DNA of 64,000 nucleotides, from contig DKWV01000001.1 in the NCBI GenBank assembly GCA_002491905.1, positions 1 to 64,000 on the forward strand. Reading direction: 5' to 3'. A model generated the notes under the pieces. The model saw only the letters and a program-made list of their open reading frames with translations, did not search any database and had not been told where the DNA came from. A program made the translations under genes and the position numbers. This DNA is from Lachnospiraceae bacterium UBA7143 (GTDB taxonomy: Bacteria; Bacillota; Clostridia; Lachnospirales; Lachnospiraceae). Position 1 is the first letter of the stretch, and the number at the start of each line of letters is the position of its first letter. Shown one piece after another: positions 16,600 through 26,419 of this stretch.

Positions 16600-19425
16600 T
16601 CAACGCTTTTCTTTAAAATCTCCCGCTCCACTGTAATCCACATCCAGCTTCAATTCCCCGTCGAAACTTCCCGTCTCTTTCCCCACTCTCTGTTCAGGAA
16701 ACACAAAGGTGGCGTGTTCCTCAAATGGCTCGTCGCTCCCAAGTCTGTCCACCTCTTTCTCCTTACCGGTGAACGATTTTCCCCCCACATAGAGTTTCGT
16801 CACGCCTGAAAAGCCCTCTACCGTCAAAGTCACCCACTCGCCCTTCGGCAGGGTATAGTCAAAGGTATAGGTCCTGCCTTCCCTGGTAAAGCCAACCTTT
16901 CCCGTCTCCGGCTCCACCGCATAGAATGCCCAATCTCCGTAAGCGCAGTCTCCTTCCGCGATGGTCTGTGCCCGCCTCTCTGCCGGGGCATCCGGATCCA
17001 GCCATACCTCCATCCTAACCTTATAATGCAGCTCCGCCCACGATGTCATCTCCTCAAACCCGATCCGCTCCGCACCCCAAAGCCGGGCGGAAAGCACCCC
17101 CAGCGGCTCCCGGAACCTTTCATACAGATCATACTCGCTGATCCCGATATCCAGACCGCCGCACATATCGTTCCAGATCATGTAGCATGCTCCCAGCATC
17201 TGCGGCGAATAGGACGGTATGGTTTCCATCCGGTTGTAATCGTAAAAGCGGTTGGGCGCCCAGTTCTCCCACAGCTCCCTGCAATCCAGCCGGTCATAGC
17301 CGCCGCCCGGTATGATATAAAGATGGTTGTTCTGCATATTGATGAGAGAATACCCCGCCTCGTACATCTCCACCGGGTCCGCCCACAGCGTACTCCAGAT
17401 ATTCATCTGCAGGTTCTCGGGCGAAGGTCTGGTCGTGCCGCCCATATTGCTGAGACTTCCCCACAGCCGCACGGTCTTACCCGAAGCCTGCGCCAGATCG
17501 CTAATCCTCGTCAGATACTGCCGATACTGTTCGCCATCGCCGTAATACTCATCCATCCCTATATTTACAATCTCTGCATCGCGGAAAGCCCCTGCATCCT
17601 TATCCAGCGCCTCCCGCCAGATCTCCTCCACAAGGGCGACCGCCTCCTCGTTCCCCAGATCGATCTGGTCCACCGCCTCATTTGCGGTCAGGGCATACGC
17701 CGGGTACCGCTTCGTGATGGCAAGGGAATGGGCGGGCGTATCGATTTCCGGCACCACCGTCACGCCATAGTACTTCGCCGTGGCGATGAACTGCGCAAGC
17801 TCCGCTTTCGTATAGGCGTATTCCTGCGGTGTGGCGGCTTTCCCTCCCGCCTGTACGCCCAGAATGTCCGATTCCAGCCGAAACGCACTTTCCGCCGTCA
17901 TAGCCTTCTCCGCGGAGCCGGTAAGCCCGCTGGTGGCAAGAATCTCGTTGTCATTCAGATGAATCGTCAGATCGTTCATCTTATACCATGACATCGCCTC
18001 CATCATCGCATAGAGGACATCGAGGGAGACCGCCTTCCTCGCCACGTCGATGCCGAAGCCCCTCACCTTGTAGAGTGGATAATCGCGAATCTGTCCCTGC
18101 GGCGCCGCTTCTGTCTCATTCCGCTTCGTAAACAGCATCTGCATTAAGGTGACCGTTCCCCAGCGGACGCCCACAGCGCTTTCTGCCTTTATGACACATT
18201 TGTCAGTTATGTCACAGGTATACCCTTCTTCCCCCAGCCCGTTTTCCTCTTCCGTATAGCCCAAATAGATATCGCCCGGTCCGACATCCTCCTCCGTTCC
18301 GAGGCAGTAAGTCAATGATGTCTGAAAATCACTGTCTTTATAACAGCATTCCGCCATAAGCCCCGCCACGTTCCAGAGCGCCTTTGTATCCGCCGATACC
18401 GCCTCGTCCGCACTGTTTTCCGTCTCCGCCGGACTTATGCAATCCTTCCCCGGCGGACGGCTGTCAGTGCCTACAATGATCCGGGAATCTTTCCGCAGAT
18501 AAAAACTTCCCTCGCCGCCCCTCCACTCCGCAATCGAAGGGACTACCCCGACAGGACAGGCATTGGCTCCCGGCGCCCCGTCCTGCTCCCGCTCCACCAC
18601 GGCAGGCACCTCCACCACAAAGGAAACCTCTCTCGTCTCCTCCCGGTCCCGCGTATCCTCCACCCGGCAGCCCACCGTCACCTCCTTATCCTGTATGGTG
18701 TCGTAGACCGTGCCGTCCGCGCCGATCACCTGCTCCAAGTCCGCACCGATCAGCGTCACCCGGAATCCGTCCGGCGTTTCGGGCATGACCAGCCTTCTTC
18801 CACCCTCCGCTGTCTTTTCAATAACAGGTGCTTCTAATTTGTATGCAGTAGGCTTGTCCCCATAAACTTCAAACTCATAGAGGGATACATTCTGATAAAG
18901 GTCGGAGAAATCCGAAGCTTCCTTCGACACCGCATAGGTGGAAAGGCGCAGGAAACGCACATCTGCAGGCTCAGGAAGGACAATCTCCTGCCGGAGTGTC
19001 TCCGGCGCGCTGTCAAAGGCCGCAAGCGTCCCGTAGCTTTCGCCATCCACGGAACCCTCCAGCGCATAGGAAATAACGTTTGCCCGTTCCCATTTCAATA
19101 CAACAAAAGAAACTGAAATTTCTTCGGGAAATTCCAGCCTGATGTAATGGGAGGCGTCCTCCCGGTTATTTTCGCTCGACCAGCGGGACGCCCTGTCCCC
19201 GTCGTTGCCGTCGATTGCCATGTCCGCAGACAAGGACTCCTGCTCCACACTGTCACTGACAGCCTTCACGCCCTTCTGCAGTGCCAGATTCGGATTATTG
19301 TTCCCGAAATGCTGCCCCCGCAGCAGGACGGCAATCAGACCGGCCGCCGCCAGAATCACCGCAAACGCTGCACCGGCCAGCATATACTTTTTCGTGTCTC
19401 TTTTCTCCTTCATCCGCGATCCCAT
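16600..19425 (-). CDS. Secreted or membrane-anchored GH20 beta-N-acetylhexosaminidase with F5/8-type carbohydrate-binding domain
   Basis: 941 residues. Order: N-terminal membrane/signal segment (about 14-35), discoidin/CBM32-like domain (about 45-190, with RWSSEN), a beta domain, the GH20b domain (about 300-430), the GH20 catalytic barrel (about 445-800, with PEIDTPAHS and the Asp-Glu pair in NIGMDEYYGDG), and a C-terminal lectin-like beta-sandwich with GxTKLYVGGK. It cleaves terminal GlcNAc or GalNAc from glycans such as mucin. No signal peptidase I site or lipobox is clear, so it may stay anchored. The ATG at 19413 is an alternative start. Confidence 0.92.
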   Translation of the reverse strand: MGSRMKEKRDTKKYMLAGAAFAVILAAAGLIAVLLRGQHFGNNNPNLALQKGVKAVSDSVEQESLSADMAIDGNDGDRASRWSSENNREDASHYIRLEFPEEISVSFVVLKWERANVISYALEGSVDGESYGTLAAFDSAPETLRQEIVLPEPADVRFLRLSTYAVSKEASDFSDLYQNVSLYEFEVYGDKPTAYKLEAPVIEKTAEGGRRLVMPETPDGFRVTLIGADLEQVIGADGTVYDTIQDKEVTVGCRVEDTRDREETREVSFVVEVPAVVEREQDGAPGANACPVGVVPSIAEWRGGEGSFYLRKDSRIIVGTDSRPPGKDCISPAETENSADEAVSADTKALWNVAGLMAECCYKDSDFQTSLTYCLGTEEDVGPGDIYLGYTEEENGLGEEGYTCDITDKCVIKAESAVGVRWGTVTLMQMLFTKRNETEAAPQGQIRDYPLYKVRGFGIDVARKAVSLDVLYAMMEAMSWYKMNDLTIHLNDNEILATSGLTGSAEKAMTAESAFRLESDILGVQAGGKAATPQEYAYTKAELAQFIATAKYYGVTVVPEIDTPAHSLAITKRYPAYALTANEAVDQIDLGNEEAVALVEEIWREALDKDAGAFRDAEIVNIGMDEYYGDGEQYRQYLTRISDLAQASGKTVRLWGSLSNMGGTTRPSPENLQMNIWSTLWADPVEMYEAGYSLINMQNNHLYIIPGGGYDRLDCRELWENWAPNRFYDYNRMETIPSYSPQMLGACYMIWNDMCGGLDIGISEYDLYERFREPLGVLSARLWGAERIGFEEMTSWAELHYKVRMEVWLDPDAPAERRAQTIAEGDCAYGDWAFYAVEPETGKVGFTREGRTYTFDYTLPKGEWVTLTVEGFSGVTKLYVGGKSFTGKEKEVDRLGSDEPFEEHATFVFPEQRVGKETGSFDGELKLDVDYSGAGDFKEKR

Positions 19426-19460
19426 CCGTCAAGATTCCACAGCCTTTTCTCCGGCCTGCC

Positions 19461-19961
19461 TTACCCGACAAGCGCGCCCAGCAGCCCATAAGAGAGGAAA
19501 GACATAATCACCGTAGCAATCGCAATTCCCAAAAGCTCCGCCAGAATGGCCTTCTTAAAGTCCACTTCCAGCAGTGCGGCGATCAGAGAACCCGTCCACG
19601 CCCCTGTGCCCGGAAGGGGAATCCCCACAAAGAGCACAAGCCCCCAGAATTCATAACGCTTGATATTGTCACTCTTGCTCATGGCACGGTTTTCCAGTTT
19701 CTCGATGATGCCCCGAAAAAGTTTTATCTTTTTAAGCAGTTTAAATACCTGCCTGATAAACAGCAGGATAAAGGGAATTGGAATAATATTGCCGACAATG
19801 CAGATCGGAATCGCCGTGGTGATCGGCACCTGCAGCAGTTTGGAGACAATCAGCCCGCCCCTCAGCTCTAAAATCGGTATCATGGAGATGATAAAAACCA
19901 CAATCTCCCTGCTCACATATCTTCCTAAAGTGTTGGCAAATGCCACCGCTAAACTTTCCAT
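19461..19961 (-). CDS. Small multidrug-export family membrane protein (COG2426)
   Basis: 166 residues with four or five hydrophobic segments. The signature IPILELRGGLIVSKLL near residues 28-43 and GIPLPGTGAWTGSL near residues 113-126 identify the Sm_multidrug_ex family. The transport function in the family name is poorly supported experimentally. It lies between hisC and the GH20 gene, with a 165-bp gap to hisC. Confidence 0.88.
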   Translation of the reverse strand: MESLAVAFANTLGRYVSREIVVFIISMIPILELRGGLIVSKLLQVPITTAIPICIVGNIIPIPFILLFIRQVFKLLKKIKLFRGIIEKLENRAMSKSDNIKRYEFWGLVLFVGIPLPGTGAWTGSLIAALLEVDFKKAILAELLGIAIATVIMSFLSYGLLGALVG

Positions 19962-20126
19962 ATCTCTTTCAGTCCTTTCCTCTGTTCCACCGCCAATCCC
20001 GAAGGGGGGTTACTTCACGTTTTGTTTTTCTTTATGTGTCTTCTATCTCATATATATGTAGCATACACGCCCTAAAATACTTTATTCTTAATAAAGATAC
20101 ATCCGTCAAAATGCGCCGCGCACGCA

Positions 20127-21182
20127 TCACCCACAGATTCTGTCAAGCGCGCGATACAGCGTTTCCATCTGCTCGTCCGTGCCGATCGTGATCCGCAGAT
20201 AATTGCTGATACGCTCCTTATTCCACCACCTGACATATATGTCATTTTCCTTCAGACGCTCAAAGATTTCACGGGCCGGAATCGTTTTGTGGGAAGCGAA
20301 GATAAAATTGGCGGATGACTTTTGAAAAACAAATCCCAGGGCGGAAAGCCGTTCCTCTGCCCGCGCTCTCGTGTCCATGATCTTCTGGCAGCACGCCCCA
20401 AAGTACGCCTCATCCCGCACAGCCGCTGCGCCAAGCTCCAGGGCCGCAGTATTCATGGTGTAGGAATTGACCGAATACTTCACATCATTCAGATAACGGA
20501 TCAGCAAAGGTTGTCCCATAGCATACCCGATCCGCATCCCCGCCATTGACCTGGACTTGGAAAAGGTCTGCACCACCAACAGGTTGTCATACTTGTCAAT
20601 GAGCGGCAGTGCGCTCGTCCCGCCAAAGTCAATGTACGCCTCATCCACAATCACCACCACATCCCTGTTCGCCGCCACGATCTCCTCCACCTTCTCAAGC
20701 GGCATCCGCACACCTGTCGGAGCATTGGGGTTCGGAAAAATCACGCCGCCGTTTGGCTGGCAGTAATCCGCCGTGCAAATGTGAAAGTCCGCGTCCAGCG
20801 CCTTCCTCTCATATGGTATCCCGTACACTTCCGCCCATACGTCATAAAAGGAATACGTGATATCCGGGAATAAAACGGGTCTGTCCGAATGAAAGAACGT
20901 CAAAAACGCCATAGACAGCACATCGTCCGAGCCGACGCCGATAAAAAGCTGGTCTGTCCCGATATGGTAGTGTGCCGCCAGCGCCTCCGCCAACTCTGTC
21001 CGTTCCGGAAACTCGGGATACAGCCTGAACTTCTCTGCATCCAGGGCGGCCGCCGCCTTCGCCACGCCCGGCGCGGGCGGATATGGGCTTTCATTGGTAT
21101 TTAGTTTAATAATGCCCGCTTTCTTCGGCTGCTCGCCGGGTGTGTAGGGCACCACCCTGCGCACATTTTCTTCCCATTTCAT
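20127..21182 (-). CDS. hisC: Histidinol-phosphate aminotransferase
   Basis: 351 residues, PLP aminotransferase with the lysine in QTFSKSRSMAGMRIGYA and the phosphate-binding NYLRITIGTDEQM at the end. It makes histidinol phosphate in histidine synthesis. GAGGAG lies before the ATG at 21182; the longer open frame overlaps the neighbouring gene. Outside a his operon, the enzyme could also serve aromatic amino acids or another amine, so the exact substrate is likely but not certain. Confidence 0.88.
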   Translation of the reverse strand: MKWEENVRRVVPYTPGEQPKKAGIIKLNTNESPYPPAPGVAKAAAALDAEKFRLYPEFPERTELAEALAAHYHIGTDQLFIGVGSDDVLSMAFLTFFHSDRPVLFPDITYSFYDVWAEVYGIPYERKALDADFHICTADYCQPNGGVIFPNPNAPTGVRMPLEKVEEIVAANRDVVVIVDEAYIDFGGTSALPLIDKYDNLLVVQTFSKSRSMAGMRIGYAMGQPLLIRYLNDVKYSVNSYTMNTAALELGAAAVRDEAYFGACCQKIMDTRARAEERLSALGFVFQKSSANFIFASHKTIPAREIFERLKENDIYVRWWNKERISNYLRITIGTDEQMETLYRALDRICG

Positions 21183-21198
21183 ATTATTTATCTCCTCT

Positions 21199-22212
21199 TC
21201 ACGTTTGCCACTCCGCTGCAAGGCGCGCATACTTCGCAGCCTGTTCCTCATTTCCCAGTTCCTGATAGCACTTGGCAAGCCCCCGCAGGGGAAGGTCTCC
21301 CCCGCTGTGAATATCTAAAATGCTCTCCGTCTCGTAAGCCGCATTGTACAGCCAAATGACCGCCTCGTCGTAATCTTTCCGCTCCATATAAAAAGCGCCC
21401 AGCTCGCAGCAGATTTCCGCACATCCCTCGGACGCCACCGCCTTCATCGCATATTTGAAGAAGTCCGCCACATCCCCGGCAAGCCTTGCCGCTCTCGCCG
21501 CCACACAGGCCGCCTCCATAAGCTCCTCTTCTCCCCGCTTTTCGTCCTTACAGGACTCCTGAAAGAAAGCCCGGGCCGTCTGAAAATCGGCCGCCTCCCC
21601 GGAGATAAAGAGCTCTTTCGCGTAGATGTTATGCAGTCTTTTATCCAAAGGCTCCCCCGCCGCCGTAAGCCGCGCAAAAGCCGCCAGATCCCTGTCCTTG
21701 TGGTTTTCCTCCGGCAGATGCTGAATGCAGATCTCGCTGTCATAAATAACAGGTGTAATGCCTACCTGTTCATGGATTGCACCCTGCCATCGGAAGGTGC
21801 GGTTTCTCCTGAAAAGTTTGGGGCGAAGTTCTTTATCATAATTGTAAATTGTCCCGTTGGCAAGCTGGTTTACATAATACATCTGTACAATCTCGATCTC
21901 CGGAAGCAGCACTTCCTTCATCTTCAGGAAAGCGGCCCTGTTTTCCGCATCCAGCACCTCGTCCGCATCCGCAGAGTATATATATTCCATCTTTGCCTTG
22001 GAAAAAGCGAAGTTTCTCGCCTCCGAAAAATCACCCGTCCACGCGAAATCGTAGACCTGATCCGTGTACTGTGCCGCAATCCGCTTCGTTTCATCCACGG
22101 AACCCGTGTCCACAATGATGATTTCATCCACAATCCCCTGCAGGCTGTCCAGGCATCTTTCCAATATCCGCTCTTCATTTTTTACGATCATGCACAGGCT
22201 GATTGTGACCAT
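21199..22212 (-). CDS. Glycosyltransferase family 2 with C-terminal TPR-like helices
   Basis: 337 residues from the ATG at 22212. The GT-A fold starts ISLCMIVKNEERILERCLDSL, with IIIVDTGSVD and the SADADEVLD metal motif at about residues 84-92. The C-terminal third is alpha-helical and repeat-like, resembling TPRs. This architecture is common in cytoplasmic protein or peptide glycosyltransferases and teichoic-acid-type enzymes of Clostridia. It lies 16 bases before hisC in transcription order. Confidence 0.85.
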   Translation of the reverse strand: MVTISLCMIVKNEERILERCLDSLQGIVDEIIIVDTGSVDETKRIAAQYTDQVYDFAWTGDFSEARNFAFSKAKMEYIYSADADEVLDAENRAAFLKMKEVLLPEIEIVQMYYVNQLANGTIYNYDKELRPKLFRRNRTFRWQGAIHEQVGITPVIYDSEICIQHLPEENHKDRDLAAFARLTAAGEPLDKRLHNIYAKELFISGEAADFQTARAFFQESCKDEKRGEEELMEAACVAARAARLAGDVADFFKYAMKAVASEGCAEICCELGAFYMERKDYDEAVIWLYNAAYETESILDIHSGGDLPLRGLAKCYQELGNEEQAAKYARLAAEWQT

Positions 22213-22238
22213 ACCTATGATCCTTTCCTTTCCCGCCC

Positions 22239-22511
22239 TCACCGATAGGAAAACAGCGCTTCCGTCTGCATTCTCTCCTCGACAGGCAGCCAGGTTTCGT
22301 TCTTTCCCGTCCGAAACAGCAGATTCTCATAACGGTGCTTCTTCACAAATTTCGCGGAAGCATAGAGCAGATACTTCGTGGTGAAAGACATGTCTCCCAT
22401 CCGCTCCCGCATATTCACGACATACGTGTCATTTTCTCTGCGCAGCCTCTCTCTGCCGAGGAAACGGTAGCGTTCCCCATCCCAATTGTAAATCTTTACT
22501 TTTTCTCTCAT
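22239..22511 (-). CDS. Small conserved protein of unknown function
   Basis: 90 residues from ATG 22511, which has GGGGG about five bases upstream. It is soluble and basic, with no membrane segment. MREKVKIYNWDGERYRFLGRE suggests an SH3-like or beta-barrel beginning, but no family is recognised. It is the first gene before the GT2 gene, 26 bases upstream of it, and divergent from the membrane protein at 22651. Confidence 0.7.
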   Translation of the reverse strand: MREKVKIYNWDGERYRFLGRERLRRENDTYVVNMRERMGDMSFTTKYLLYASAKFVKKHRYENLLFRTGKNETWLPVEERMQTEALFSYR

Positions 22512-22650
22512 TGTGCCCCCATTCCGGCACATCTCTCCACATATTCCTTAGATAGAGTAACACACTCCCCCGCCGATTGCAATTCAAACCCGCATAAGCT
22601 ATACTTTACTATTATATACAGACAAAACATCCAGCGAAAGGATATCCGAC

Positions 22651-23760
22651 ATGAATACGCAAAATGATAACCACAGCGTCACCGGCAGTCCCCTTATGTG
22701 CCTCGAATTTATTATCATCCACACTATCATCTGGGGATTCGCCCTCTGTGTCCTGTCCTACTTTCTGGAACTTTTCCTCGTTGTGCCGCTTTTTCCCTAT
22801 ATGCAGGACCATATCTTCTTTGCGTCGCTCTTCTATTATCTGATGCGGCTTTTTGCATGGCCGGGCGTCATGATAACTGCCCTGGTCATCACGGGTATCC
22901 GCTGTGTTTTTCGCCGCACCAGCGTTACCCTGTCCGGGGATACTGTCATTATCCGGCGGCTGCGCCATATGGACCGTCTCCTTCTTTCTGATTTTATCCG
23001 TCCGAAGACCGTGGAATCCTACGTCAGCGTCCGCTTCATCGGCTGGGTCTTCCGCAGACGCTATCTGATTTTTCGGGGTGGCGCCGGAAAGGAAACCAAA
23101 TACCGGCTTTACGAATACAGCGAAAAAGATCTGGAACGGGTGATGCAGCTTCTCACGCGTGTAAACCGCACAGAACATCTTGCCGAGGCTGACAAGACGG
23201 AAATCCTGATGAACGCTTTTCAGAACGAAACGGAGATTGTCCTCGATCCCCGGCGGCTCTGGGGCTGCATGGCGGGCCGGATAGGTGTCTTCTGCATATG
23301 CAGTCTGGCGGCCTTCGTCGTATTCACCTTCCTGTTTTACAAAATGCTGTTTATACCCCCGCAGTATGATACAGGCGCTGCGCTTATGCAGATCATAGGA
23401 TACGGCTCCATTCTGCTCTCCCTCTGCAGCCTTTTCCTGTTCTGCCGCACCCTGTGGGCTTTGGCCTGCAATGTTGTGCTGAAAGCCTCCTGTCCGCAGA
23501 AAATCGCTTTCGTGGGCAATATGCTGCAGATCGGCCAGACCGTGTACAGCGTAAACCGCATTCAACAGGTCACCATGAATCCGCCCGCCAGAAAACTGCC
23601 CCTGTTCGGCCATTACCAAATCAATATTGTCACCCTGGACGGCACACATAAATACTGGCTTGGCAATACCGCCGGGCTTGGACACGGCACCTGGCAGACA
23701 CTCTGCCGCAATATGCAGGTTCTTCTGATCTCATGCCCGGCTAAGCTGACTTACCGCTGA
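22651..23760 (+). CDS. Polytopic membrane protein with PH-like domains
   Basis: 369 residues. Hydrophobic pairs at about 17-45 and 60-90 and again at about 205-235 and 245-275 alternate with two soluble stretches (SVTLSGDTVIIRRLRHMDRLLLSDF, and a C-terminal one of QKIAFVGNMLQIGQTVYSV). The pattern resembles bacterial PH-domain membrane proteins, but there is no firm match. It is alone on the plus strand and convergent with the acyltransferase gene eight bases away. Confidence 0.72.
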   Translation: MNTQNDNHSVTGSPLMCLEFIIIHTIIWGFALCVLSYFLELFLVVPLFPYMQDHIFFASLFYYLMRLFAWPGVMITALVITGIRCVFRRTSVTLSGDTVIIRRLRHMDRLLLSDFIRPKTVESYVSVRFIGWVFRRRYLIFRGGAGKETKYRLYEYSEKDLERVMQLLTRVNRTEHLAEADKTEILMNAFQNETEIVLDPRRLWGCMAGRIGVFCICSLAAFVVFTFLFYKMLFIPPQYDTGAALMQIIGYGSILLSLCSLFLFCRTLWALACNVVLKASCPQKIAFVGNMLQIGQTVYSVNRIQQVTMNPPARKLPLFGHYQINIVTLDGTHKYWLGNTAGLGHGTWQTLCRNMQVLLISCPAKLTYR

Positions 23761-23767
23761 TCCAGCC

Positions 23768-24946
23768 TCATTTGCGAAGCCGCCGTCTCACCGCAGGCAG
23801 CAAAATGTCAAGTCCCCTCTGCAGCAGCAGCGGCAGCGCCACCCCTGCCGCCAGATAAACCATCTGAAAAGCCTCCGAACCTTTTACCAGATAATAATAA
23901 TCGATATCCGCATAAAAGCGCTCAAAATCAAAGTCCGCCAGACAGCCTGTGCGGGCGGCAATCCCCGCAAGAACCATCTTCACCAGCATAAAGGCCATGA
24001 CGTGATGCATCATCACCGCATAGGTGTTGCGGCCCAGATATAGGAGAAACCCTCCCGCGGGCTTCCATGCTGCAGATGTGCCGCTCCCGTTTTCCTCGAC
24101 AAGCGGCGCCAGAATTTTTGCCACACGCAGCCAGAAAGCAACACCTGACACTGCTGTCACATACGGAATCACCGGCCCGTTGGCAAATCCTGTACACCAC
24201 ACACTGCTGTAAGCCAGCCCATTGCAGCACAGCGTTAAAATTATCTGCACACCGATCACGATTCCAAAATAGGGAGCGTTTCCAAGAGTGTCTTTTGTCT
24301 CCAGTTTTTTCTTATAAAACTGTCCCATCTGAAAACAGGGATAAAGGAACAGAATCCGTCCCGGCGTCTTGTAAAGCCCCCACACATGGCCGCCAATGGC
24401 AAGCTGCACCACAGCCATCCCCACCGCCAAGGAGCCAATGAGAATCAGCCATTCGTTGTCCAGCCGGAGCTTCTTAAGCACCATCCGCATACACAGATTC
24501 ATCACTTCTACCAGAAATAGCACAGGCACAAACCATGCCGCGTAATTGTAGATAAACTGATACCCGTTCAAAAACGGATCCAAAAAAAGGGTTTTCAGGG
24601 AAATTCCCTCCCCCATCCCAAAACCCATGAAAGTCCGCAGTGCCCACGCGATGACACCGTAGACCACATTCCAGATAAAATAGGGCAAAAGCAGCCGCTT
24701 CGCCTTCTTCTTCAAATAGAGAAGCGGTTTCTCTTCCTCCTCACCGCGGTAGAAATAGCCGGAAATAAACATAAAGAGCGGCACATGAAAGGAATAGTAG
24801 GGAAACAGGCCGCCAACCGTCAAAATATCATAGCCCGCGTGTCCCGCCACAATCATAATGATGGCAAGGGCGGAGAGAATGCCAAAAGCAGCGTTATAGG
24901 GAACTTTTTGCCGGTCCTCCAAACCGGATGCGTGATACCCGCCCAT
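23768..24946 (-). CDS. Membrane acyltransferase, family 3 (OafA/NolL-like)
   Basis: 392 residues with about ten hydrophobic segments. VAGHAGYD with the conserved histidine near residue 35 and FHVPLFMFISGYFYRG are the Acyl_transf_3 signatures, followed by KKKAKRLLLPYFIWN. The family moves acetyl or succinyl groups onto surface glycans. The particular acceptor is unknown. Confidence 0.9.
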   Translation of the reverse strand: MGGYHASGLEDRQKVPYNAAFGILSALAIIMIVAGHAGYDILTVGGLFPYYSFHVPLFMFISGYFYRGEEEEKPLLYLKKKAKRLLLPYFIWNVVYGVIAWALRTFMGFGMGEGISLKTLFLDPFLNGYQFIYNYAAWFVPVLFLVEVMNLCMRMVLKKLRLDNEWLILIGSLAVGMAVVQLAIGGHVWGLYKTPGRILFLYPCFQMGQFYKKKLETKDTLGNAPYFGIVIGVQIILTLCCNGLAYSSVWCTGFANGPVIPYVTAVSGVAFWLRVAKILAPLVEENGSGTSAAWKPAGGFLLYLGRNTYAVMMHHVMAFMLVKMVLAGIAARTGCLADFDFERFYADIDYYYLVKGSEAFQMVYLAAGVALPLLLQRGLDILLPAVRRRLRK

Positions 24947-25123
24947 CCGAACCTCCTCACGACAAAGCGCAAAATTTGTGGTAAACTGAAAATATTATGT
25001 GGCCTGTCGGAACTGTCCATCACTTGAATCATGTTCTCAGGTCCTGTAAATGCTTCGACCTGTGCCGAATAGTTACGGTTTATCTTACCAGAAAATGCAG
25101 CAGAAAGAAAGAGAATCCCACCA

Positions 25124-26242
25124 ATGAACAGAATTTTCAGAAAACTCCCGATTAAAAAACATTTATCCTCTTATATTCTTCCCCTTGTCATCCTGCTGCC
25201 TGTGATGGGAACCCTCACAGCCTGCGGTGCGCTGACCACCGATCAGGCAGAAGTTCCTGCCCTGTCACAGGATGGAACCTTGCAGACGACAGCTCCTCTC
25301 CCAAGCGAAAACCACCTCCGCGCCTTTACCGTGGTGCAGGATCTTGAAAGCGAAAATTTCACCCCCGCCGCCGCACAGGATATTCCCCAAAATGCTTTTG
25401 GCGACCTGAGCGTCCCCACCTATATCACGAAGGTGGAGGACACCTGGTTTATCGTAGACTGCTACCACGATCAGGTGATTTACCATGACAACCTCACAGA
25501 CCCGCTGACGGACTGGCAGGTTTTAACCAATGAAATCGACAAGGGACACACCATCGCAAGCGACGGTACGGTTTATCTGGTGGACGACACGGAGGGAAAC
25601 CGCATCCTTGTATTTGAAAAGAAGGAGGGCGTTTTCTACCACACCCAGACATTGGATGAAGTCGGAAACCGCCCTCACTATATTGTCTATGATGCCCCAA
25701 CGGACACCTTTTATGTATGGAGCTCCATGAACGGCGAAATGTACCTGTGCCGCCATGATCCCGGTGACCCCCTCATGTATCTTACGGAAATCCGCACCGT
25801 GGACGCCCTGAAGGACGCCTATGTGCGCTCCTTCACCATCGATGGGGACGACATCTATTTTGTATCCGGCATCCCCGGTTCCCCTGCCATCCTACGGGCT
25901 GACCTCTCCACCTTTGAAATCCGTGAAACCTATCCTGTACCTGACGAAATGGCCGGCATGATCCAGCTTACGCCTGCAGAAGGATACTACTACATCACCA
26001 TTTCCACAGATATCACGGGCAGTCAGGACTACGCCACCATCATCCGCACCAAAAATCTGAAAGACCTTGCGGAAGGAAAATACGAGGATATATACGCAAA
26101 TTTCATCGGCGGCGGTACGCCCTACTATATCACCAAAATAGATAACATCTATTATTTAACTGAACACCGCATTCCCGGCCACGCCATCTGGAAATTCGAT
26201 ATCACGAAGGATGGCATCTCCAATGTGGAAGCCGTCTACTAA
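25124..26242 (+). CDS. Lipoprotein with beta-propeller-like domain
   Basis: 372 residues. A long basic signal with hydrophobic core ends in a lipobox LTAC near residue 33. The mature part consists of repeated beta-rich units with Tyr/Asp motifs (YITKVEDTWFIVDCYHDQVIY, then TVYLVDDTEGNRILVF), as in NHL- or WD-like propellers. The substrate is unknown. It is alone on its strand and divergent from the acyltransferase gene, and ends before a nested hairpin region. Confidence 0.78.
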   Translation: MNRIFRKLPIKKHLSSYILPLVILLPVMGTLTACGALTTDQAEVPALSQDGTLQTTAPLPSENHLRAFTVVQDLESENFTPAAAQDIPQNAFGDLSVPTYITKVEDTWFIVDCYHDQVIYHDNLTDPLTDWQVLTNEIDKGHTIASDGTVYLVDDTEGNRILVFEKKEGVFYHTQTLDEVGNRPHYIVYDAPTDTFYVWSSMNGEMYLCRHDPGDPLMYLTEIRTVDALKDAYVRSFTIDGDDIYFVSGIPGSPAILRADLSTFEIRETYPVPDEMAGMIQLTPAEGYYYITISTDITGSQDYATIIRTKNLKDLAEGKYEDIYANFIGGGTPYYITKIDNIYYLTEHRIPGHAIWKFDITKDGISNVEAVY

Positions 26243-26305
26243 CTACACGAAATTCTTTTCACCCTAACCGCCATGTCACGGCTTTGCTGTGACTCAAATC
26301 CGTGC

Positions 26306-26419
26306 GGAGAATGCCGTATTTCAGGCATTCTCCTGCGTGAGAGGGAGTTGCAACGCAAGTCCTAGAAGTTCTTGGCGTCCCGTCCAATGGCGGGACGTCT
26401 TTAGAACTTCTTCTCACGC
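26306..26419. repeat. Multi-tier inverted repeat between convergent genes
   Basis: A 10-bp hairpin (26306-26315 with 26324-26333) is followed by a three-layer hairpin: 8-bp outer stem 26335-26342/26412-26419, 9-bp middle stem 26364-26372/26403-26411, and 9-bp inner stem 26374-26382/26391-26399. There is no T-run, so it is not a standard terminator. It ends at the nhaC-family stop codon. Confidence 0.7.

Noticed and set aside
22612..23685. 357-codon minus-strand frame
   Set aside because: Antisense to the membrane protein at 22651; its His/Asp/Gln-rich translation looks like a shadow, while the sense frame has membrane segments.
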